26,636 bases of DNA from contig DBTU01000037.1 in NCBI GenBank assembly GCA_002307215.1, forward strand, positions 20,340-46,975, written 5' to 3'. The translations under genes and the position numbers were made by a program. Below, in pieces: positions 1 to 7,447 of the stretch; positions within the stretch are counted from its first letter, which is position 1, and each line of letters starts with the position of its first letter. Origin of the DNA: Lachnoclostridium sp. UBA1308. GTDB lineage: Bacteria > Bacillota > Clostridia > Lachnospirales > Lachnospiraceae. The notes under the pieces were generated by a model. The model made no database searches. It was given only the letters and a program-made list of their open reading frames with translations, and had not been told where the DNA came from.

Positions 1-44
1 CGAAATCATAATGCCTAATTCCTGAATGGGCTGTGAACAGTAAC
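1..44 (-). repeat. Family A interspersed repeat, end fragment cut by window edge
   Basis: Read on the minus strand, this segment begins GTTACTGTTCACAGCCCA and continues through a GCATTATGATTTCG core. The same sequence occurs with few changes at 10085-10125 and 16083-16135. Here only one end is visible, because the rest lies left of the window. It sits downstream of the ylzJ terminator and so is probably intergenic. Confidence 0.75.
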
Positions 45-79
45 TACGTTACAGTACTTGTAGATAATCGATACCTGAC

Positions 80-104
80 AAAAAGCCGGACTATGATGTC
101 CGGC
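80..104 (-). terminator. Rho-independent terminator after ylzJ-like gene
   Basis: On the minus strand a perfect 7-bp stem (GCCGGAC/GTCCGGC, loop of 6) is followed directly by TTTTTG. It lies about 90 bases past the stop of the ylzJ-like gene and would end the clpP-like/ylzJ transcript. Confidence 0.85.
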
Positions 105-195
105 GAAATATCGACTATTACCTTTTGATTTATAAAAGAAACCTCATTTATTAAAATCCATATTTACATGATAAACTCTTTTATATAGAAATTCT

Positions 196-453
196 TCATT
201 TTGTGCTACTCTCGCCCGTCTGCTTTATGTTTTTCCCCGGATAATACTCCTCTTTTAAATAATCACCCATATCCGTTGAATAAATTCTTTCTATAATATC
301 GTTTTCTCCTTCTCGGCGCGTTACAATTCTTCCGTTTGGTAGCATAATTTCACGGTACTGTGGCACCTCATCTTTGGCTTTCTCCTTCTTTATACTGTCA
401 AAAATGGAAGGATCGGCATAAATTCTTTCTAAAGGCTTCGACGTATACAGCAT
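196..453 (-). CDS. ylzJ: YlzJ-like small protein
   Basis: 85-residue soluble protein of unknown biochemical role. The N-terminal MLYTSKPLERIY, the central REIMLPNGR segment and the C-terminal DYLKEEYYPGK resemble the YlzJ-like family of Firmicutes, whose gene in Bacillus directly follows the TepA/YmfB ClpP-like protease. The same arrangement holds here: the gene starts 5 bases after the clpP-like stop, with its AAGGAG ribosome binding site inside the end of that gene, so the two are co-transcribed and probably translationally linked. An ATG 6 bases upstream is out of frame, so 453 is the start. No signal peptide or membrane segment is seen. Family assignment is by motif and neighbour, without a database search. 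Confidence 0.75.
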   Translation of the reverse strand: MLYTSKPLERIYADPSIFDSIKKEKAKDEVPQYREIMLPNGRIVTRREGENDIIERIYSTDMGDYLKEEYYPGKNIKQTGESSTK

Positions 454-458
454 CGCAT

Positions 459-1265
459 CTATTCTCCTTTTCCTGCATCTATCATTTCATTGATTTTTCG
501 AAGAGCATCCTTAATTCCTCCGACTTCATCGATAATTCCTTTTTTAACTGCCTCGTCACCAACTAAAATAGAACCTACATCTTTCGCCAGCTGATGTGTA
601 TCAAGCATCAAATCACGGAAACTGTTATAATCTATTTTGGAATGGTTCACAACAAAGTTAATGATTCGGTCCTGAATTTTTTCAAAATATTCAAAGGTCT
701 GAGTAACACCTATTACCGTTCCATTCATGCGCACCGGATGTATAATCATTGTAGCGGATGGAACAATATAGCTGTAACTAGCCGAAACTGCAAGCGGAAC
801 ACCAATGGAATGGGAACCTCCGAGTACTAGCGATACCGTTGGTTTACTCAGGGATGAAATCATCTCAGCTATTGCAAGTCCTGCTTCAACATCACCTCCG
901 ACTGTATTAATCAGAATCAGAAGACCATCGATATCCGTGCTGTCTTCAATCGCTGCCAATTGTGGAAGAACATGCTCATATTTCGTCGTTTTATTATGCT
1001 GTGGAAGACATTCATGTCCTTCGATTTCACCGATTACTGATAACAGATGTATTTTATGATCTTTCGTTCCGTTTTCAAGGACTGTCTGACCGTATTCACT
1101 GATTTTCTGATCCTTTAGATCCTCATTTTCTTTGATTACCTTTTCATTCTCTTGATTTTCCTGAGAATTTTCTTCTTTATTGCCTCTGCGGTTTTGCTTC
1201 GGAATGTTGATTTTTTGTGATGTTTCGTTTTTTATTTCATTTGGCGGCATTAAATTCTTTTGCAT
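459..1265 (-). CDS. ClpP-family serine protease (TepA/YmfB-like)
   Basis: 268-residue ClpP/crotonase-fold peptidase. Residues 1-70 are a charged, Glu/Lys/Asn-rich and probably disordered extension. The ClpP-like core follows: the GGSHSIGVPLA motif contains the nucleophile (Ser153), IIHPVR contains the catalytic His (His176), and a GDEAVKKGIIDEVGG tail is typical of the family. The Asp of classical ClpP is not obvious, as in the TepA branch. TepA of Bacillus was linked to protein translocation and is also called YmfB; the present-day role is uncertain. The start ATG follows AGAGG with 9 bases spacing. It is divergent from the WYL regulator and co-transcribed with the ylzJ-like gene. Family membership is firm, function is not. 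Confidence 0.9.
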   Translation of the reverse strand: MQKNLMPPNEIKNETSQKINIPKQNRRGNKEENSQENQENEKVIKENEDLKDQKISEYGQTVLENGTKDHKIHLLSVIGEIEGHECLPQHNKTTKYEHVLPQLAAIEDSTDIDGLLILINTVGGDVEAGLAIAEMISSLSKPTVSLVLGGSHSIGVPLAVSASYSYIVPSATMIIHPVRMNGTVIGVTQTFEYFEKIQDRIINFVVNHSKIDYNSFRDLMLDTHQLAKDVGSILVGDEAVKKGIIDEVGGIKDALRKINEMIDAGKGE

Positions 1266-1396
1266 GAATGTATCCTCTTTCTTAATAAAATTTATTCAAT
1301 TATGAAATGAGCTTAGATTCATAAAATATTCTTTTTTATTATGTGATAAAGCTGATTTTTTATTCCTTCCGGTCATCATATATAAATTACATCGAT

Positions 1397-1424
1397 ATAA
1401 TATGACGTTGTATTGTCATATTAT
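1397..1424. promoter_or_regulatory. Palindromic operator 1, at the WYL regulator promoter
   Basis: Perfect 10-bp inverted repeat: ATAATATGAC, 8 bases, GTCATATTAT. A TATAAT hexamer (1396-1401) overlaps its left arm and the start of the WYL regulator is 32 bases downstream. The same half-sites with the same 8-base spacing occur at 2358-2385, so this is most simply an autoregulatory operator. The binding protein is inferred. Confidence 0.65.
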
Positions 1425-1455
1425 ATTTGATAAAATAAGTAAAAGGGGGTGTCGT

Positions 1456-2373
1456 ATGCAGATTAGTAGGTTATTTGAAATTGTATATATTCTGATGAAT
1501 AAGAAAGTTACAACCGCAAAGGAGCTAAGTGAGCATTTCGAGGTATCCCAAAGAACTATTTACCGTGATATTGATACTCTCTGTCAGGCCGGTATTCCTA
1601 TTTATACGACAAAAGGAAAAGGCGGCGGAATCGGATTAATGGATAATTTTGTGTTGAATAAATCAGTGTTATCTGAAAAGGAACAGAAAGATATTCTATC
1701 GGCACTGCAAGGATTCAAAGCCACGAGTTATGACGATACGGATCAGGTACTCTCGAAATTGAATTCTTTGTTTGGTAGTCAAAATACGGATTGGATTGAA
1801 GTTGATTTTTCTTACTGGAACAGTTCCAAAGAGGACAAACATAAATTCAAGGTATTGAAAGAAGCCATTCTAGGCCATTATGTTATTGAATTTGATTATT
1901 TTAATACAAAAGGTGAAGAAAGCCACCGAACTGTAGAACCTATAAAGCTTGTTTTTAAAGTTCAGGCCTGGTATCTTTATTGCTATTGCAGGGAACGGAA
2001 GGATATGCGCTATTTTAAAATATCACGGATGAATTCGCTAACTATGAATAGTGAAGTTTTTATACCAACTATAGTTGAAAAATCGGAGGAAGAAGAAGTT
2101 TCCTATGCAAGTAATTCTTCCATCATGGAATTAGTCATGAATATTGACTCAGAAATGGCCTTTCGAGTTTTCGATGAGCTCTCGCAGGAACAGATTGCAC
2201 GAAATAATGATGGTAGCTTTACCATTCATGCCAAATTTCATTCCGGTAGCTGGCTTATCAGCTATATGATGTCCTACGGAGATCATATAGAGATTCTGGA
2301 ACCGTTGTGGCTTCATGAACAGATGATTGAAACCTATAAAAATGCTCTTAAAAAAAACAAATATGACATATAG
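1456..2373 (+). CDS. YafY-type transcriptional regulator: HTH plus WYL domain
   Basis: 305-residue DNA-binding regulator. Residues 1-60 form a DeoR/HTH_11-type winged helix (AKELSEHFEVSQRTIYRDID contains the recognition helix), followed by the usual GGGIGL turn. A WYL domain spans about 130-205, with the AWYLYCYCRERKDMRYF signature (W172-Y173-L174), and a WCX-like C-terminal domain follows. WYL domains sense small ligands or nucleic acid. An upstream in-frame ATG at 1402 lies inside the operator palindrome; the ATG at 1456 has a strong AAAGGGGG site 7 bases before it and begins with the expected MQISRLFEI, so it is chosen. The protein probably binds the two palindromes flanking its own gene and controls itself and the GyrI-like gene; this is inference. 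Confidence 0.92.
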   Translation: MQISRLFEIVYILMNKKVTTAKELSEHFEVSQRTIYRDIDTLCQAGIPIYTTKGKGGGIGLMDNFVLNKSVLSEKEQKDILSALQGFKATSYDDTDQVLSKLNSLFGSQNTDWIEVDFSYWNSSKEDKHKFKVLKEAILGHYVIEFDYFNTKGEESHRTVEPIKLVFKVQAWYLYCYCRERKDMRYFKISRMNSLTMNSEVFIPTIVEKSEEEEVSYASNSSIMELVMNIDSEMAFRVFDELSQEQIARNNDGSFTIHAKFHSGSWLISYMMSYGDHIEILEPLWLHEQMIETYKNALKKNKYDI

Positions 2374-2385
2374 ATGTCATATTAT
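2358..2385. promoter_or_regulatory. Palindromic operator 2, before the GyrI-like gene
   Basis: TATGAC, 8 bases, GTCATA, overlapping the stop codon of the WYL regulator. Compared with operator 1, the stretch AATATGAC-N8-GTCATATTATAT-N-TG is identical outside the N8. ATGACA (2363-2368) and TATATG (2385-2390) could be the -35 and -10 of a promoter covered by the operator, giving the GyrI-like gene its own regulated start. Confidence 0.65.
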
Positions 2386-2412
2386 ATATGTTATCCTCAG
2401 ATCATCAGGTAC

Positions 2413-2445
2413 TTCAGATTCTGTATAGGTTACCCAGAATCTGAA
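2413..2445 (+). terminator. Stem-loop in the leader of the GyrI-like gene
   Basis: Perfect 11-bp stem TTCAGATTCTG/CAGAATCTGAA with an 11-base loop, followed by TTTATGATTG. The U-tract is poor, so it may be a weak terminator of the regulator transcript, an attenuator, or a processing or stability hairpin in the leader of the downstream gene, which starts 43 bases later. Confidence 0.5.
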
Positions 2446-2488
2446 TTTATGATTGAAAAACTATAAACATTTACTAGGAGGATAATAA

Positions 2489-3154
2489 ATGGACAAAATC
2501 GATTACAAAAAGACATGTAAGGAGCTTTATGCTCCTGGTTATGAGCCCTCACTCATCAAAGTTCCGGCAATGAATTTTATAATGGTAAACGGGTGCGGCA
2601 ATCCAAACGAGGAAGATGGTGAATATCCCAAAGCGGTTGCTCTATTGTATGCACTGTCTTATACCGTTAAAATGGGAAGCAAATCAGGATCCTTCGGTAC
2701 GGGTAAGGATATTTTTCCCGACTATGTTGTCCCACCTTTGGAGGGTCTTTGGTGGATGCGTGATGAAAATGATTTTGATTTTACAAAGAAGGAACGTTTT
2801 TGCTGGATTTCAATGATAAGGCTACCTGAATTTATCACAGAAGAAATCTTTCAACAAGCAAAGCAGGAAGTGAAAAAGAAAAAGTTGGATTTAGATTTGG
2901 ACAAAGCGAGATTTGAAATGTTCGAAGAAGGACTATGTGTACATTGTATGCATTCCGGTCCCTATGACAGTGAACCGGCCACTGTGGCAAAAATAGGCCG
3001 TTATATTATAGATAACGGCCTTGTAAATGACTTCGAAGGTAATATTTTTAGTCCTTCCGGTCGAAAACATCACGAAATATATCTTTCCGATCCCAGAAAA
3101 GTGAAACCCGAGGCTATGAGAACCATACTTCGCCACCCGGTAAGATATAAGTAA
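2489..3154 (+). CDS. GyrI-like small-molecule-binding domain protein
   Basis: 221-residue cytoplasmic protein resembling the GyrI-like (AraC effector-binding, SOUL-like fold) family: an N-terminal ELYAP...LIKVPAMNFIMVNG segment, a PPLEGLWW motif, a central KERFCWISMIRLPEFI strand, and C-terminal HSGPYDSEPATVAKI and HHEIYLSDPRKVKPEAMRTILRHPV, the last two strongly typical. Members bind hydrophobic or drug-like ligands, and some act as hydrolases. Strong AGGAGG site 8 bases before the ATG. It lies immediately downstream of the WYL regulator and shares its palindromic operator, which suggests a ligand-responsive pair. The ligand cannot be told from sequence. Confidence 0.88.
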   Translation: MDKIDYKKTCKELYAPGYEPSLIKVPAMNFIMVNGCGNPNEEDGEYPKAVALLYALSYTVKMGSKSGSFGTGKDIFPDYVVPPLEGLWWMRDENDFDFTKKERFCWISMIRLPEFITEEIFQQAKQEVKKKKLDLDLDKARFEMFEEGLCVHCMHSGPYDSEPATVAKIGRYIIDNGLVNDFEGNIFSPSGRKHHEIYLSDPRKVKPEAMRTILRHPVRYK

Positions 3155-3167
3155 TACTCGATTAGAT

Positions 3168-3215
3168 AAGCATTACAGCTTATGGATGACTTCATCAGCT
3201 ATAATGCTTTTTCTC
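3168..3215 (+). terminator. Terminator of the GyrI-like gene, overlapping a convergent gene
   Basis: AAGCATTACAGCT pairs with AGCTATAATGCTT across a loop that can itself pair GATGA with TCATC, followed by TTTCTC on the plus strand. The right arm lies inside the last codons and stop of the convergent GGDEF/EAL gene, so terminator and coding sequence share bases. Confidence 0.7.
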
Positions 3216-5513
3216 AATCTCCGTAATACTTTCGGGCATGGAGAAATAATATCCCTGACCGATATCACAATGATTCAATTTCAGATAATCCAGTTCTGTC
3301 ACTTTCTCTATACCTTCTGCAATTACATTTAAGTTTAAGGCTTTACACAGACTAATGATTGTAGATACAATTACCTTCGCCTCTGCGCTGGAGGACATAT
3401 TCTGTATAAAGGATTTATCTATCTTTATGCTATCTACCGGTAATCGTATTATATAACTGAGAGAAGAATATCCAATACCAAAATCATCGATTGCCACCTT
3501 AATACCCATACTTCTTAGTTCATTCAATTTATCAATACATTCTTCTGAATTATTGAGAAGCATTCTCTCGGTTATTTCCAACTGTAGTGTGGCGGGATCC
3601 ACCTCATATTGATGTATAACTGATAGTAGGTTTGGTATGAAATCCTTCATCTCAAATGTTCTCGCTGATATATTGATAGAAAGCAGGAGTGGCGGTTTCT
3701 CATTTTCTCTCCTGCTTTTTAATAAACTACAGGCTGATTCAAGAACCCATTTATCAATATTAATGATTGCTCCGGAAGTTTCCGCTAAATCAATGAATTT
3801 GTCTGGATATAATAGACCTCTTTCCGGATGGTTCCATCTGATTAGGGCTTCCAGTTCTGCTATCTTTCCACTTTTTAGATTAAATAATGGTTGATATAGC
3901 AGAAAAAACTGATTTTCTTCCAGCCCGTTTATGATATCGGCTTGTAATTCTTTGTATTGCTTGATTTTATTATGTATCAGCTTATCAAATTTCTGAACTT
4001 GATATAATCCTTGGGATTTTGAATAGTTCTTTGCAAGCGTAACCGCTTTTAACGGATCTTCGTCTTTGGTATCATCATTATAAGTAAAGATACCAATGTT
4101 AACATTAATTACTATCGTCTTTCCATTAATCAAATAGCTTTTTGATAAATCCTCCATCATTTTCATGGCTGTGAATTTAAGGCTATTCTCCTCTTGACCC
4201 TCCGAATACAGAATTACAAATTCGTCTCCCTTATAACGATAAATACTATTTTCATGAGAAGCATATGTATTAATTCTTTCCGCAAGTTCCTTAACAACTG
4301 CATCACCAATTGTATAGCCATAGGTGTCATTAATAAAGCTTAATCTGTCAATAGCGACCATGATTAAAGAAAAGTTCATATGTGAATCATTGTTTTTATA
4401 TATATCAACATCTTTTTCAAGTACATATTGATTTAGAAGTCCTGTTAATGGATCATAATGTGTTAACGTCTTAATTTTATCCATCATACGGTTGAAACTG
4501 ATACCAAGCCTTCCGATTTCATCCTTTGATTTAGGAGTAAATCTTATGGTCAGATCTCCAAGAGCACCACGCGAGAACAGGTCATCCAGCTTAATAATCG
4601 GTTTCGTGAACCTATCAACAAATATCCATGCGGCTGCTGTACAGATTAAAATCGTGAATACCGCCAAAGCCAAAAATAACTTTTTCAAACCATCCAAACT
4701 CTTTAAGATATCTGCTTCATTGGATCCAATATACACTCTCCAATTAGTTTCATTTATTAATGCATAGCCCATAATAATCTTCTTATCATCAAATACATAG
4801 GAACCATAGCCGGATTGATTCTTATTACTTGCTTTCACAAATTCCGATAAAGATGTATAATCCGAATCCTTTAATGAAATATCAAATAGATTATACTCGT
4901 CATCATGTTTATCAATATCCGATCTTGAGATTAACGCACCTGTTTTACTGATGATATATGCTCGCCCGTTATCACCGAAGCCGCGTGTAAGTGCGTAATT
5001 CGACAAGAAATCGACATCAAGTCTTGCAATTAATGCACCTACCAGTTTATTATCTCTATAAATCGGAACCCCTGCCATAATAACCGGTGTTCCTGTCTTT
5101 CTGCTTATAATAATTTCCGAAAAAGATTTTATACCTAAAAGAGTGTTTTTTATATATTCCCTGTCACTAAGATCAACTGTTGTGTCATCTATATAATGTG
5201 CAATCCCGTTTAAATCCACAACGGCAATATTCTCGTATTGGGGGTTTATCTGTGCCTTAATTATAACCTTCTGTTTCATCCATTCCATAGTTCTGATATC
5301 ACTATTTTCGGATAAGCCCTCCAATGGTGTAATGTACTGGGTTATGTAATTGTTGAGATGATCCGCTGCTTCCTTTGCCACTCTGATAACAGCAGAATAT
5401 TCTTCTTGTACCAGTATATCTTTACATCGGTAGTATGCCGAAATTCCGATTATTACAGTTACTGCCAAGATCAATATAAATGACAGCAACATCCCTTTCA
5501 ATTTTATATTCAT
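3195..5513 (-). CDS. Membrane c-di-GMP protein: dCache-HAMP-GGDEF(degenerate)-EAL
   Basis: 772-residue membrane sensor. Residues 7-27 form a membrane segment, about 35-270 an extracytoplasmic double-Cache sensor, 278-299 a second membrane segment, 300-352 a HAMP linker, about 353-515 GGDEF and about 525-765 EAL. The EAL site is complete: E555-A-L, N614, E646, D676-D677, K697 and E733, so phosphodiesterase activity towards cyclic di-GMP is expected. The GGDEF site is altered: the motif is KGDEF (K428), and the first metal-binding Asp of the usual D-x-D is Ala387, so cyclase activity is probably lost and the domain may only bind GTP as an effector. The ATG follows GGGGAG by 5 bases. It is transcribed alone from a promoter at 5575-5603. 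Confidence 0.95.
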   Translation of the reverse strand: MNIKLKGMLLSFILILAVTVIIGISAYYRCKDILVQEEYSAVIRVAKEAADHLNNYITQYITPLEGLSENSDIRTMEWMKQKVIIKAQINPQYENIAVVDLNGIAHYIDDTTVDLSDREYIKNTLLGIKSFSEIIISRKTGTPVIMAGVPIYRDNKLVGALIARLDVDFLSNYALTRGFGDNGRAYIISKTGALISRSDIDKHDDEYNLFDISLKDSDYTSLSEFVKASNKNQSGYGSYVFDDKKIIMGYALINETNWRVYIGSNEADILKSLDGLKKLFLALAVFTILICTAAAWIFVDRFTKPIIKLDDLFSRGALGDLTIRFTPKSKDEIGRLGISFNRMMDKIKTLTHYDPLTGLLNQYVLEKDVDIYKNNDSHMNFSLIMVAIDRLSFINDTYGYTIGDAVVKELAERINTYASHENSIYRYKGDEFVILYSEGQEENSLKFTAMKMMEDLSKSYLINGKTIVINVNIGIFTYNDDTKDEDPLKAVTLAKNYSKSQGLYQVQKFDKLIHNKIKQYKELQADIINGLEENQFFLLYQPLFNLKSGKIAELEALIRWNHPERGLLYPDKFIDLAETSGAIINIDKWVLESACSLLKSRRENEKPPLLLSINISARTFEMKDFIPNLLSVIHQYEVDPATLQLEITERMLLNNSEECIDKLNELRSMGIKVAIDDFGIGYSSLSYIIRLPVDSIKIDKSFIQNMSSSAEAKVIVSTIISLCKALNLNVIAEGIEKVTELDYLKLNHCDIGQGYYFSMPESITEIEKKHYS

Positions 5514-5574
5514 TTGCTCTCCCCATAAAACTCAGAAAATTCATCGGATGTAATATACGAATGTGTACAACTCT

Positions 5575-5603
5575 ATTATAGTCCATTGCTTAATAAGTGT
5601 CTA
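5575..5603 (-). promoter_or_regulatory. Sigma-A promoter of the GGDEF/EAL gene
   Basis: TAGACA and TATAAT separated by 17 bases, about 60 bases upstream of the start codon. Confidence 0.75.
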
Positions 5604-5654
5604 TCATAAAATCCCCCCGAGTTCTATATACAAATAAGCTTGAAATAAGTCGTA

Positions 5655-5710
5655 TTATGTAAGAAACGCCGTGGGATTAATATATTACTTGTAATTAATC
5701 ACACGGCGTT
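5655..5710 (-). terminator. Terminator of metY
   Basis: On the minus strand AACGCCGTG...ATTAAT pairs with ATTAAT...CACGGCGTT (about 15 bp with a two-base mismatch), followed by TCTTACAT. It begins 38 bases past the metY stop codon. Confidence 0.75.
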
Positions 5711-5747
5711 AACGAAAATTCAATTATTGGTAAATAAGTCCCAAATT

Positions 5748-7022
5748 TTAAATCTGCTCCAATGCTTGCTCAATATCAGCGATAATATCATCAATATGCT
5801 CGATACCTATCGACATACGAATCAAATCGGAGCTGATCCCCGCATCTAGGAGTTGTTGATCGGTAAGCTGGCGGTGAGTCGTACTTGCCGGGTGCAATAC
5901 ACAGGTTCTGGTGTCAGCTACATGAACAACAATCGCAGCAAGCTTCAGACTGTCCATAAATTTTACGGCTGCCTCTCTTCCCCCCTTAACTCCATAAGAA
6001 ATAACACCGCAGGAGCCATTCGGTAAATATTTCTGTGATAACTCATAATATTTATTGTTCTTTAAACCCGGGTAGTTGACCCATGCTATTTTATCATTCT
6101 TCTCAAGGAATTCTGCTATTTTCTGAGCATTACTGCAATGACGTTCCATTCTCAGATGTAAGGTTTCCAGACCAAGGTTGAGTAAAAATGCGTTGTTTGG
6201 TGCAGGTGTCGAGCCAAGATCTCTCATTAGCTGTACTCTGGCTTTTGTTATAAATGCTGTTCTACCACAGTCTCTGGTATAGACCATGCCATGATAGGAG
6301 GTGTCCGGCGTGGAAAGTCCGGGAAATTTTCCATTGTCCCAATTAAAATTACCACTGTCAATAATTACGCCTCCCAGCGCTACCGCATGTCCATCCATAT
6401 ACTTCGAGGTAGAATGTACAATAATATCTGCACCGAATTCAAAAGGTCGGCAATTAATCGGTGTTGCAAAGGTATTGTCTATGATCAAAGGAATCTGATT
6501 ACTATGTGCAAGGGTAACAAACTTAGCAATGTCAATTACAATTAAGCTTGGGTTAGCGATCGTCTCCGCAAAGACAAGCTTGGTATTTGTTCTTATTTCC
6601 TTCTGAAGTTCCTCGATAGATGAGTCAGGATTTACAAAAGTTACTTCAATCCCCATCCTTTTTAAGGTAACAGCAAATAAGTTAGTGGTTCCTCCATATA
6701 TTGTACTGGAGGCAATGAAATGATCCCCTGAATCACAAATATTAAGTATCGAAATAAGACTTGCCGCCTGACCTGAGGAGGTACATAGTGCTCCGACTCC
6801 CCCTTCCAGAACTGCGATTTTACGTTCAACACAATCAACGGTGGGATTCGCAAGTCTGGTATAGAAGAATCCATCTTCAACAAGATCAAACAGTTTTCCT
6901 ACATGCTCACTTGAATCATATTTAAAGGTTGTACTCTGATAGATCGGTAATACTCTGGGTTCACCGTTCTTCGGCTGATATCCGGCTTGGATACAATTCG
7001 TTTCGATATGATAATTACTCAT
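5748..7022 (-). CDS. metY: O-acetylhomoserine sulfhydrylase (MetY type, PLP enzyme)
   Basis: 424-residue Cys/Met-metabolism PLP enzyme that makes homocysteine from O-acetylhomoserine and sulfide in the cytoplasm. The Schiff-base lysine is in STSKYMDGH (Lys207). Other family features are YTRLANPTVDCVERKIAVLEGG near the N-terminus, SGQAA, DNTFATP, and the C-terminal TCVLHPASTTHRQL and IRMSIGIEHIDDI. The ETNCIQAGYQP opening and YHGMVYTRDCG insertion favour MetY over cystathionine synthase or lyase. An upstream in-frame GTG at 7043 is less likely than the ATG at 7022, which has AGAAGGA about 9 bases before it. It is a single gene with its own promoter at 7068-7096. The leader is only about 40 bases, too short for a SAM riboswitch. 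Confidence 0.93.
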   Translation of the reverse strand: MSNYHIETNCIQAGYQPKNGEPRVLPIYQSTTFKYDSSEHVGKLFDLVEDGFFYTRLANPTVDCVERKIAVLEGGVGALCTSSGQAASLISILNICDSGDHFIASSTIYGGTTNLFAVTLKRMGIEVTFVNPDSSIEELQKEIRTNTKLVFAETIANPSLIVIDIAKFVTLAHSNQIPLIIDNTFATPINCRPFEFGADIIVHSTSKYMDGHAVALGGVIIDSGNFNWDNGKFPGLSTPDTSYHGMVYTRDCGRTAFITKARVQLMRDLGSTPAPNNAFLLNLGLETLHLRMERHCSNAQKIAEFLEKNDKIAWVNYPGLKNNKYYELSQKYLPNGSCGVISYGVKGGREAAVKFMDSLKLAAIVVHVADTRTCVLHPASTTHRQLTDQQLLDAGISSDLIRMSIGIEHIDDIIADIEQALEQI

Positions 7023-7067
7023 TAATACACATCCTTCTTTCACCTTTTACTTTTCGTTTCAAATGTT

Positions 7068-7096
7068 ATCATAACTAAATTTTTTGTCGCCGTCAA
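7068..7096 (-). promoter_or_regulatory. Sigma-A promoter of metY
   Basis: TTGACG and TATGAT separated by exactly 17 bases, ending about 45 bases before the ATG. No T-box or S-box fits in the leader. Confidence 0.8.
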
Positions 7097-7124
7097 GAAA
7101 GATATATGAATTTCATTCATAACC

Positions 7125-7191
7125 GGTTACAGTTCAGCCTACAAGGACAGTGACAAGACCGGATTCATCTCTTTGAAGGCTGAACACAACC
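7125..7191. repeat. Family B short inverted-repeat element
   Basis: GGTTACAGTTCAGCCT at the left and AGGCTGAACACAACC at the right form an imperfect terminal inverted repeat (AGGCTGAAC/GTTCAGCCT perfect) around about 37 bases. The left end recurs as GTTACAGTTCAGCCT at 26614-26628. It lies just upstream of the metY promoter. The ends resemble family A ends. Confidence 0.6.
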
Positions 7192-7234
7192 ATAATTGAT
7201 ATAGATATAATCGATATATAAAATACAAAGTAAC

Positions 7235-7281
7235 AAAACAAGAAACGGAAAGCACCTACAAATTCGTGTAAGTACCTTCCG
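7235..7281 (-). terminator. Terminator ending transcription from thrS and the small gene
   Basis: As RNA from the minus strand, CGGAAGGUACUUACA pairs with UGUAGGUGCUUUCCG over 15 consecutive pairs, counting G-U wobbles, with a 6-base loop. UUUCUUGUUUUG follows directly. Confidence 0.8.
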
Positions 7282-7421
7282 CTCAACTATTAGTGTAAAT
7301 ATATCATTGGATTAATTATCAATATCCTAACATGTCTGCCTCTTAATCAGCTCGAGGATTACGCAAGCACTAACTATCTACTAGCTCCCATGTGCCGCCT
7401 TCGGCGGCTCTCAAATCAGGG
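7282..7421. other. Intergenic segment with repeat motifs
   Basis: No gene is seen here. It holds a 22-base sequence at 7353-7374 that recurs inverted at 11676-11697 with one change, and a perfect GCCGCC/GGCGGC hairpin with a 3-base loop at 7394-7408. On the minus strand it is the 3' region between the small gene and the terminator at 7235-7281. Confidence 0.5.
7353..7374 (-). repeat. Family C 22-bp interspersed repeat, copy 1
   Basis: On the minus strand it starts GTTAGTGCTTGCGTAATC and ends CTCG. The copy at 11676-11697 on the plus strand differs at one of 22 bases. It lies in a 3' intergenic region. Confidence 0.6.
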
Positions 7422-7447
7422 GTGTGAAATTGTTCTTTATTTCACAC
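7422..7447. other. Perfect 9-bp hairpin containing the stop codon of the small gene
   Basis: GTGTGAAAT/ATTTCACAC with an 8-base loop. The TAA stop of the 48-codon gene lies at the arm/loop junction on the minus strand. No U-tract follows, so this looks like a stability or processing structure rather than a terminator. Confidence 0.6.

Noticed and set aside
1402..1455. Upstream start of the WYL regulator at 1402
   Set aside because: This ATG lies inside the operator palindrome and has no ribosome binding site; 1456 does.
2616..3136. Other-frame open frames within the GyrI-like gene (2616-2816 plus, 2933-3136 minus)
   Set aside because: Fully contained in a well-supported gene, with no ribosome binding site or recognisable motif.
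7023..7120. SAM riboswitch or T-box before metY
   Set aside because: The promoter at 7068-7096 leaves a leader of about 40 bases, and no conserved riboswitch motif is present.
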